From NCBI GenBank assembly GCA_030704615.1, contig CM060731.1, positions 85,848,756 through 85,912,755 on the forward strand: a DNA stretch of 64,000 nt, written 5' to 3'. The position numbers were made by a program, and so were the translations under genes. The stretch is from Takakia lepidozioides (lineage: Eukaryota > Streptophyta > Takakiopsida > Takakiales > Takakiaceae). Every line of letters begins with the position of its first letter. Within the stretch, counting starts at the first letter, position 1. A model generated the notes under the pieces. It saw only the letters and a list, made by a program, of their open reading frames with translations. It had not been told where the DNA came from and did no database searches. Positions 56,720-64,000 of this stretch are shown here, one piece after another.

Positions 56720-57526
56720 GGCCAGGCCCTGCACGGGTCCCGACATCCATGGAAGTGCATGGAACGGGGTGCCCACCCATTCTCCCTTCGTGTGACATCA
56801 GCAGAACGGGAGAACGGGTCACATGGAAAGTAACCCTAAGTCCCCACTCCGAGGGCGTACCGCGGTGTGAGGGGAGTAGTCCGAGGGCGTAGCCCGAGGC
56901 ACTATGACCCGAGCACCAAGGTGGGCCCGAGGCGGGGGGACTTTCCCTGCATAAAGACAGAGGGATCTTTCCCGCGGTGGATGGCTCAGATCTTTTGAAG
57001 ATCTGCGTGAATGGCTCATATCCCTAGGATCGAAATAAAAAAAATGAATTTCAAAAGGAAAAGATGACAGGGCGTAATATCCCACGAGACATTACGCGTA
57101 AGATCCCCCGCCCACGGGATCTTTCTGTCATATAAGGTCCCTGCAAATACAAAGGGAAAAATCCCGTAGGTTTTACGTACTAGACGTTATAATCAGGTAA
57201 AGACGTATTCGTGCGTATGAATACACCATAAAAAGCAGGTTGTGGAGTATTCTCGCTGATACTTTGCGCAATCTGATTGGGTTTGAATTATCCCATATCG
57301 ATTGCCCATTTTCAGAACCCTGTGGAGGATATAAACGGCGGTGAGCTTCAAGGGATTGGTGGGTGGGGTGATGGTTGATTACGTGTTCCTACGGATTATA
57401 TACTTTGCCATCATGGGTGCATAATCGGCCATCAAAGATTCGGCAATCGGCAGTACACCATGGGTGGTCGATTCTGCCAAATAAATTGCCCTGTGGAAAG
57501 GGTCGAATACGCCTTACCTGATTTTA

Positions 57527-57566
57527 ACGGAGTGTAAGCCACTTGCGCCAGTGGCTTACACTCCGT
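57527..57566. repeat. Perfect hairpin, 17-bp arms and 6-nt loop
   Basis: acggagtgtaagccact and its exact reverse complement agtggcttacactccgt flank the loop tgcgcc. The function is unknown. It could be a foldback end or a structured RNA or DNA site. Confidence 0.85.
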
Positions 57567-58059
57567 AACGCTACTCGCTAGCATGGCACTTTATACCACG
57601 AAATAAGCCCACTCGAAATACTTAAAAGGAGTTTTTTTGGAAATTCTTTACGAAATGTTCATGCACTAGACTCTGTAATCGCCAAGGCTGCTTTTTGCAC
57701 CTGTCACATCACGTTTGATAGGTAAAAAAAAAATAGCCTATCAAAAGAATGGCAAAAGTTACTGATAGTTATTAGCAATTTTATTAGTAAGTCCACCTAG
57801 GAGAGGCTCAAAAATGTACAAATTATTAGTAGTTACTGTCAATCTTACTAGTAAGTCCACCCTAGAGGGGAGCCTCACCTAGGCATTGCCAACTGCCCTT
57901 CTTTGTCTTTCAAGCCCTAAACCACTAGGCTCGCCTTCTTTGTTTCCTGTGCGTGCTCCAGCCTCCAAGCAAGCCTCTCGCGCGGCTCCCAGTGGACCGG
58001 TACGCCCGGTAAGTTGGTCTTTCTCTCCTGTTCGTGCCCTCCCTGCCCTTCATTTCCTT

Positions 58060-58852
58060 TGTCGTGCGCATACATATCGCTACACAACTACATCGTTGTC
58101 CAAAATCACAAAACACATGTGCACACCAAACACTAGTCTATTACTAGTCCACCACTAGTGCACCGCTAGGCTACCACTAGACAACCACTAGTCACCACTA
58201 GTGCAGCCACTAGTCCATCACTAGGCTACCACTAGCCACCACTAGTGCAGCCATTAGTCCAACCACTAGTCTGTCACTAGTGCAGCCACTAGTCCATCAC
58301 AATGATAAGGAAAGGAATAATACAAGCATACAAGCTCTCTCAAACTCACACACTTGCACATGAAAACATCACTCATATATTAAAGTCGAACCAAGTGCAC
58401 CCCACGCCATGGGGAATCCACACTACGGCGCCATAGCTAGACGCGGTGAGGCTCAACTCGAGAAAGATGAGCCCACCGCGATCTGCCGTGAAGATAACAA
58501 CGTCAGGTGCCCAAACATGTATTGGTCCCTGGATTGACACTTGGGTCAATCCCAAATGTCAATATATAAAAGCTAGCTATTTCCTAGCTAACTTCACACT
58601 AATGGTAAAATAACTTGACAGCTGTCGTGCGCATACATATCGCTACACAACTACATCGCTGTCCAAAATCACACAATACATGTGCACACCAAATACTAGT
58701 CTATCACTAGTCCACCACTAGTGCACCACTAGGCTGCCACTAGACAACCACTAGTCACCATTAGTGCAGCCACTAGTCTATCAGTAGGCTGCCACTAGCC
58801 CACACTAGTGCAGCCACTAGTCCAACCACTAGGCTGCCACTATTCCATCACA
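58060..58852 (-). repeat. 3' LTR of copy B, X-Y-X structure
   Basis: 793 bp on the minus strand, beginning TGTGATGGAATAGTGG after the polypurine tract and ending GCGCACGACA. Outer repeats X (58623-58852, 230 bp) and X' (58060-58301, 242 bp) are near-identical and built largely of actagtg units. They are longer than the 189-bp repeats of copy A and the 87-bp repeats of relic C. Core Y is 58302-58622. Confidence 0.75.
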
Positions 58853-59102
58853 ATCGCCCCCCTAGCTGACGCTTAGGTCTCTCTAAGTCCAGGTAGCCAC
58901 AAGATGTGATAGTGGCCATAGCCTCACTAAGTCCTCCACCACTGTCCCTACTACACTCAAACTCGATAGATCAAGAGGCCGGGTACAAGAGTTGCCCCAT
59001 AGTCGCCGTCTTGCAACCTGTGAACTTGAGCTTGAGATCTCGGGTATTGACTCCTATGAGCTTGGCCTCCCATGTCTTGTTAGCTGCCACTAGTCATACT
59101 GT

Positions 59103-59684
59103 CTATCCCAAGCAGTGTGGACATAACCAATCTCCATCAGGAACCCTCTCAAGAGGTGGTGTCACGCATCCCATGTGCCAGCCTTTTGAGCATCGATCAT
59201 ACACCAGCATAGTGGCGGCACCACGAGCATGCCCACATAGCATGCAACGCAACCCTGCAGGTACCACTGCAAGGGTGGGATCTATCCTCCCATCCACATG
59301 TGGAAGGTGACATGGCGCACAATTACGCACATGGTCCTTCCATACCATGCCATCTTGACCCTCCAGATGCAACACTCTTGAAGGCAACACCTCCCTGACC
59401 CTTAGAATCACACGTCCTGCTGTGACATCCCAGGTCGTAGGCGCTGTCTGCTGCAGATACACATAGTCCCCAGGGTGGAAACGCCGAACACCTGGCCGAT
59501 ATCCCCCTCCACGTATAGTGGCATACCTCAATGTGTCTCGGTGTTCGGCAATAGCAAGATTCTCAAAAGCCATAGGCATGACTCTCTTGAACAACTCTGC
59601 CCGCTGGGCACATGCTTGTGTCCACACATCCGGATCATCAAGGTTGAGGACTACTGCAGCCTCCATGCGAATAGACGCAGGCAA
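59103..59684 (-). CDS. Copy B integrase C-terminus with GPY/F-like region and PHD finger
   Basis: The frame holds a segment AIAEHRDTLRYATIRGGGY, then FHPGDYVYLQQ and RVILRVREVLPSRVLHLEGQ, resembling the GPY/F-type C-terminal domain of gypsy integrases. After HVDGRIDPTLAVVPAGL comes a PHD finger: CMLC, VYDRC (third ligand Cys changed to Tyr), GWHMGC and DGDWLCPHC, ending LG and a stop. Seven of eight zinc ligands of the C4HC3 pattern are present, so this is the best preserved of the three PHD copies. By family knowledge PHD fingers bind histone H3 tails, which suggests targeting of integration or chromatin tethering. Confidence 0.75.
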   Translation of the reverse strand: MPASIRMEAAVVLNLDDPDVWTQACAQRAELFKRVMPMAFENLAIAEHRDTLRYATIRGGGYRPGVRRFHPGDYVYLQQTAPTTWDVTAGRVILRVREVLPSRVLHLEGQDGMVWKDHVRNCAPCHLPHVDGRIDPTLAVVPAGLRCMLCGHARGAATMLVYDRCSKGWHMGCVTPPLERVPDGDWLCPHCLG

Positions 59685-60241
59685 ATCTGGCTCTCGGCCA
59701 AAGAGAAGGAAATATGGTGAGATGAGGCAAGTGATGCTTGCTTGCTAAACCTGTAGCCCATGGCTAACCAAGATACCTGAAGATCCCAATCTCCTAGGTG
59801 TCCCTTTTGCAAGCCATACTTGCGCAAACCCCTCTTCACTGTCTGAACCACTCTCTCTGCCAAGCCATCGGCCTCAAGATGATCCCGAGAAGTGGTACGG
59901 TGGTCTATCAAGGCTTTATCACACAAAGCCTGAAACTCCCCCAAGAACTTTCTCCCTTGGTTCGTGACTTGGAGTATGAGTGCCCACCGTGCAAGCTTCC
60001 ACGTAAGCTTGTCTGACTCTATCAACCACTTGAGTGGCTGGTGATTCGTGACAAGGGTGAAGAGATTGTCGTATAGATAGCACCTGAAGTGTGCCACGGC
60101 CCATACTGCAGCTAAGCACTCCCCCTCATACGAGCTATACTTAGACTCTGCAGCGTTGTTCGAGCGGCTAGCATAAGCCACTACGAACTCTCTTCCCTCA
60201 TGAAGAGTGTGAGCACCGCTCCAAGCCCCAGCATGCTCCAA
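59651..60241 (-). pseudogene. Copy B RNase H fused to the second half of integrase by deletion
   Basis: RNase H residues YSSYEGECLAAVWAV and VTNHQPLKWLIES run to KLARWALIL and then straight into VTNQGRKFLGEFQALCDK of the integrase core. The zinc-binding domain and first catalytic Asp are lost, and the second Asp reads Asn (TNQG for TDQG). The Glu region (DHLEADGLAERVVQ) remains. The join is in frame, giving a chimeric open reading frame. Confidence 0.8.
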
Positions 60242-61379
60242 TCTGTATGCAACTGAAAATGACGCCTCCGATAGGTCGTCTCAAGATGGGCGCCGAGGTC
60301 AACCTCGCCTTGAGCTCTTGAAAAGCTCGCTCTTGCTCATCTTCCCACTGCCCTCCCTGGCCTACCTTGGTCAGCTTGGTTAGAGCCTTTGCAATAGCAC
60401 TAAATCCCTTGACAAACCGTCTATAGTAGTTTGCCAACCCCATGAAAGCCCTCACATCTGTGGGGCGTGGAATCTGTGCAATGGCCTCTACCTTAGTCTG
60501 CTGTACCCCCAATCCTCCAGGATATATCATGTGGCCCAGATACTCAATCTGGTTGTGGAAGAACTTGCACTTCCCCGGATGTAATTTCAATCCGTGTGCT
60601 CTCAAGCGCTCAAACACCACCTGAAGGTGTCTCTCGTGTTCCTCCATCATAGCACTAAAGATGATACTGTCATCTATATAGCACCGAGCAAAGTCCACCC
60701 CTGCTAGAATCCTGTCCATGACAATCTGGAATTCTGCAGGAGCGTTCTTAAGCCCGAATGGTAAGAATCGCCACTGAAATAGGCAATCCTTCCCGTGCTC
60801 ATTGATCCCCCAGAATGCCGTCTTCTGCTTGTCCGCCTCCTTGATCGGCAACTGGTGATATCCGGACCACAAGTCCAAAGTGCTAAAGACCTTGGCATGC
60901 CCAATGGCATCAAAGATCTCCTCAGGTGTGGGCATGGCATACTTATCGGACTTGGTCTGACGATTTACAGGCCGGTAGTCACCGCACATACGTCTCTCCG
61001 TCCAATTGCCATAGACATCCTTCTTGGCTGGCATCACCGTGGCTGAAGCATACTCTCCACCAGAGAGCTCCACCAAACCAGCCTCCCAGAGATCTTGAGT
61101 CCTCATCTGAATCAAAGACCTCTCCATGTCACTGTATCTGTAGGGTCTCCGAAAGATTGTTGTGTCCGTGGCCAACTCAATACGAATCTCTTGACCCTTC
61201 AATCATCCCAAATCCTTCAAACTGAATGCAAAGCAATTCCTGTAAGCCCTCAAGAACCGCCGTATACGTCGTCTTTCTCCTCCAGTGACAATGGGTCCAA
61301 TGTCAGGCTCCCAATTGTCCTCCGTAACTACAACCTTAAGTCCAGCAGACTTAGAGGTAGAGGACGCGTCCCGTGGTTG
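60198..61379 (-). pseudogene. Copy B reverse transcriptase, nearly intact
   Basis: From the codon after the conserved TAG the frame is open except for a TGA at about 61205 (GGA TGA where copy A has GGA GCA). It then reads EIRIELATDTTIFRRPYRY, MCGDYRPVNRQTKSDKY, FSTLDLWSGYHQLPIKEAD, QWRFLPFGLKNAPAEFQIV, the catalytic box CYIDDSIIF, and the thumb with RAFMGLANYYRRFVKGFS. This copy shows the intact joins that are broken in copy A. Confidence 0.8.
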
Positions 61380-61382
61380 CTA
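61374..61382 (-). promoter_or_regulatory. Conserved TAG CAA CCA in copy B
   Basis: GTT GCG GCA TAG CAA CCA CGG, in frame with the reverse transcriptase downstream. It matches the site in copy A at 48502-48510, although the preceding codon differs at its third base. Confidence 0.55.
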
Positions 61383-61786
61383 TGCCGCAACCTCTTGAGC
61401 AGTACCCCCCCTGCCTGCTCAGTCAATGACAAGGCCTCATCCTGCCCCATCATCTCATCCTTGAGGACCTCCTCAACCCAAGAAGAATCCCCACCTCACC
61501 ATCACAGCCGCCTTGGCTGCCAACTCCCTTTGAACCTCGAGCACCTCCCACGTGTGCCATGGATGTCTACACCCCGTGGTCCTCACCGGCTCGCCCCCAC
61601 TCACTGCCTGTGAGGGTACTGCTGCACCAAGTGAGCAACATGGCGTACAGAGACGTGTCGTGCAATCTCATCCCTCTCCACATACAGGTAACGCCGAACT
61701 CGTACTCCTGCCTGTAGAACAACAGTCAATCCGGTGCTGATCCCGCCAAACAAATCCAGAAGGCAAATGCCTTCATCCGGACACTG
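61383..61786 (-). pseudogene. Copy B methyltransferase stub with motif I only
   Basis: CLLDLFGGISTGL and VRVRRYLYVERDE are readable at about 61770-61660. The sequence then jumps near 61611 to the region just after the catalytic core of copy A (GTREVLEVQRELAAKAAV type). PCQ, ENV and the target-recognition region are absent. A stop at 61787 also separates it from the protease frame. Confidence 0.75.
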
Positions 61787-63247
61787 TCACACGATTGGTG
61801 TGGTGTCAAATAGAAACAATTGAGGTGAACCTGGTGCAATCCCCGCACTGTGCTCCTCTCCTGACGTTACAAAAGCCTCTACCCAGGCTTGTTGCACCCG
61901 TCGATCAGCAACCCGCTGCAAATCCTTGCTCGAGCCCCACAATGGAGTGTGAGCAACCATGGCAGGCAACTCCGCCATACCATACATGTCATCCTGCCCT
62001 CCCGGAGGCGACACATCTTGTGAATGAGTGTTACCATCCAACAACTCTCCAGGCCAAATCACTGCAGCTGTGAATGCTGCCAGTGTTGGCATCTTGCCTC
62101 GCTGGGCAACCGCAACTCCTCCTATTAATGTCACGGGGAGCTGCACACGTTGGCCCTCCCCTGACTGCCATCCAGGCCTATAGGAAGCTGGCTCCTCCCA
62201 AAAATCCAGGGTGAAGCCCATGGGGTACAGCACTGCCCCACCAACAATGACATCGTACGAGACCGCGTCTGTCACAATGGCCTTGGCTCTCATCACTGAG
62301 CCATCTGTAGGATGACCCAGCTGTAGTCTGGTAGCCAACTCACGCCGTGTCATGCCCCGAGCCTGCTCTGATCCTCCCAGAGATGTCTGTATCTGGAAAG
62401 GGCACGGCTCCATATCCGCCTCCGTGAGGCCCAAGCCTGCAATAGCAGCTCTACCCAGCATCAATGGCTGAACTCCCGAGTCCAACAAGACTCGCAGTGG
62501 CCGGTACCTCTTGCCTGCCGGTCCACTCGAACAGAAAATGTCATCCTGGTTGTCTAACATGATAACTCCAGGTGTCACCATGGCGCGCTCAATGGATGGC
62601 CTAGCTGGTAGCTCCATCAACCTGGCGGCTGCAGCTTGCCATGGCGCCGCCATGGCAGTCTTGACCCTCACATCCAAGGATCCCTCCGTCACTACGCCTC
62701 GCACTATCTCCACAGAAGATGAAGTAACCTCCCCACTCTCACAGAGTGTAGCTGCCAGCCTGAACACCTCAGCTGGTCTTACCCCCGGCGTCGCAATCAT
62801 GGTAGCCGAGAACAATGGAGCCTGGCACACAGATGTGGCCGCCCCCAGTAGCACACTAGCTGCCGTAGCCTTGGCAACACTAGGTAGTGGTGCTGCCCGT
62901 GTAGCTCTCCCCAATGGCATAGTAACCTCTGCCTCGGTAACAGTCGGGCGAGAACTAGGTGCCATGGACGGCGTCGACACTGTCTCCGCCAATGTGATTG
63001 ACTGAGGAAGCCTGGCCTGACAACTTGCCTCCCCACATTGTGGATCCAACTCCACCTCCGCACCCCGTGGCTCAGGAACTTGTGCTGCTTCTCGAGTCAC
63101 TGCCGCAGCTGACTCCACTTGCACTAGTGGTATCCTGCCCCGCACATAGTGGTAGTGGTCGTGTTGCCCGGCACTAGTGGTAGTGGTGCCCCACCCACAG
63201 TGGTAGTGGTAGTGGCACCCCTCACTAGTGGTAGTGCTGCCCTGCAC
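61787..63247 (-). CDS. Copy B gag-protease linker and retropepsin-like protease
   Basis: 486 codons. The N-terminal 40 residues come from a local minisatellite (63130-63240, ctagtggtagtggtg units) and are likely not ancestral. A Pro/Ala/Thr-rich linker follows, then KRYRPLRVLLDSGVQPLML with the aspartic protease Asp-Ser-Gly at residues 256-258, AIAGLGLTEADMEPCPFQ, and AVSYDVIVGGAVLYPMG. About 100 residues after that lead toward the methyltransferase. It is the intact counterpart of the broken region in copy A. A Met start is not established, since in the element this would be part of a polyprotein. Confidence 0.65.
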   Translation of the reverse strand: MQGSTTTSEGCHYHYHCGWGTTTTSAGQHDHYHYVRGRIPLVQVESAAAVTREAAQVPEPRGAEVELDPQCGEASCQARLPQSITLAETVSTPSMAPSSRPTVTEAEVTMPLGRATRAAPLPSVAKATAASVLLGAATSVCQAPLFSATMIATPGVRPAEVFRLAATLCESGEVTSSSVEIVRGVVTEGSLDVRVKTAMAAPWQAAAARLMELPARPSIERAMVTPGVIMLDNQDDIFCSSGPAGKRYRPLRVLLDSGVQPLMLGRAAIAGLGLTEADMEPCPFQIQTSLGGSEQARGMTRRELATRLQLGHPTDGSVMRAKAIVTDAVSYDVIVGGAVLYPMGFTLDFWEEPASYRPGWQSGEGQRVQLPVTLIGGVAVAQRGKMPTLAAFTAAVIWPGELLDGNTHSQDVSPPGGQDDMYGMAELPAMVAHTPLWGSSKDLQRVADRRVQQAWVEAFVTSGEEHSAGIAPGSPQLFLFDTTPIV

Positions 63248-64000
63248 ATGAATCCCATGCCTCCCATGTCTCCTCCCTCAGGAGCAGGAGGTGGACCATC
63301 CGGCCTTGGAGGTGGTACCACCTGAGTTGTGGCCATGGCAGCGAGCCTCTGCTCTAGCTGCTGAAGCCGGTTGGCCATGCCTTGGTCACCACCCTGACCT
63401 CCGCGTCCTTGGCCATGTTGAGCTTGCCCTTGGCCTGCACCTCGTGCCTGGCCACCTCGTCCTCTCTGGGCTGCTCCACCTCGCCCCCGGCCACCATTGT
63501 TCCCTTGGAACTGGCCTGGGCCCAACTCAAGATGCAAACCATAGCACTGGGCGCTCCATGCCGTACTTGCCACAATGCCCACACTGCAACTGTGCAGGCT
63601 GTGCCGGTGCCGAACCATTGCCTCCCTTTGGGCAATCCTTCTTGACATGGGGTCCTCCACATGTCCAACACACCACATCCGTCCGTTGTTGGCTTGCAAA
63701 TGAAGGGAGAGACCCCTGCATCTGAGGTCCTCTCTGTCCTTCCCTGGGCTTCACCTGAGCTCCCTTGTTGCCTTTAGCACGTTGAGGTAGTGGCTAGCTA
63801 GGAGCACCACTACCCCGTGGTGCCTCCCTAGCAAATCCCACCATGACCACTCGTTCCTCCACCATGTTGAGCTCTATCCGCTCTGCCAGCAAAAACACAT
63901 TTGCTAAGGTGGGTTGGGCCGCTTGTAGGAGAGTTGCATCCCGCACCCTTCTCCTCAGCTCCTTGTCCAATATCCCGTACTAGAACTGGACTGCCTGAGC
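63124..64000 (-). pseudogene. Copy B gag C-terminal part with zinc knuckles, partial
   Basis: CWTCGGPHVKKDCPKGG and LQCGHCGKYG are the two zinc knuckles, followed by a Gly/Arg/Gln-rich stretch and MANRLQQLEQRLAAMATTQ, in at least two frames. From 63754 to the right edge the sequence matches copy A gag (RIELNMVEERVVMVGFA type) with small changes. The N-terminal gag lies outside the window. Confidence 0.7.

Larger units (their letters stand above)
55460..58059. other. Spacer between copies A and B, no assured gene
   Basis: An open stretch at 55973-56371 (Trp-rich, with CLCVRSKHHSPDCW) and one at 56465-56647 (HHRRTGPYGVFHRHFCTCD) may be coding relics but match nothing I know. ggtgggctctgca occurs at 55521 and 55896 as a direct repeat. 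Two hairpins are present (56661-56719 and 57527-57566). Bases 57880-58060 are unremarkable. Confidence 0.4.
58060..64000 (-). mobile_element. Copy B: same gypsy family, DNMT core and part of integrase deleted, 5' end off window
   Basis: Read leftward from the right edge: gag, protease region in one long frame, a methyltransferase stub, the conserved TAG, reverse transcriptase and RNase H, a truncated integrase, GPY/F-like region plus PHD finger, polypurine tract, and X-Y-X LTR. Compared with copy A it lacks about 860 bp of methyltransferase (joined at about 61611) and about 840 bp between RNase H and the middle of integrase (joined at about 59968). It is non-autonomous but may have been mobilised by complete relatives. 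Confidence 0.85.

Overview
The window looks like nuclear DNA of a TE-rich streptophyte, most plausibly a charophyte alga such as Chara, or failing that a bryophyte-grade plant. The evidence is a plant receptor-like kinase of a family shared with land plants, two cilium/centriole-associated genes with large introns (CFAP58 and WRAP73, expected where swimming sperm are made), and dense LINE and Ty3/gypsy copies. The species is an inference.

Layout. 1-5 kb: the gag of a gypsy element running off the left edge (minus strand), a GC-rich palindrome array, the 3' end of a PHD-finger gypsy element with its LTR (plus strand), and a LINE ORF1 relic. 5.8-8.1 kb: an intronless 788-residue receptor-like kinase (minus). 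10.3-23.0 kb: CFAP58 (plus, about 15 exons), with a 5'-truncated antisense LINE filling one intron. 24.5-26.3 kb: an internally deleted gypsy element. 26.4-27.7 kb: about 24 GCGACCGCC/GGCGGTCGC palindromes, followed by a decayed unknown coding region, 120-bp tandem repeats and an integrase fragment. 31.7-42.7 kb: WRAP73 (plus, 7 or more exons), with a second copy of the same LINE antisense in a 7.6-kb intron. 44.4-55.5 kb and 58.1-64.0 kb: two minus-strand copies (A and B) of one large Ty3/gypsy family.

The notable system is that gypsy family. Copy A has the order gag (two zinc knuckles) - retropepsin - C5 cytosine DNA methyltransferase - reverse transcriptase/RNase H - integrase - PHD finger. 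It therefore carries both a possible writer of DNA methylation and a possible reader of histone marks. A TAG in the tobamovirus-type leaky context (TAG CAA CCA) separates the methyltransferase frame from reverse transcriptase in both copies, suggesting programmed readthrough. Copy B has lost the methyltransferase catalytic core and part of integrase. A third, plus-strand relic at 1.8-3.0 kb keeps the PHD part and a related LTR. All three 3' LTRs have an unusual X-Y-X structure. Retrotransposon-encoded cytosine methyltransferases are already known from charophytes and dinoflagellates (de Mendoza and colleagues, 2018). The methyltransferase plus PHD combination, the readthrough signal and the X-Y-X LTR are the parts I cannot place in described work.

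Both copies are frameshifted, so they are fossils or non-autonomous here. Family assignments come from reading the translations by eye and no database search was run.
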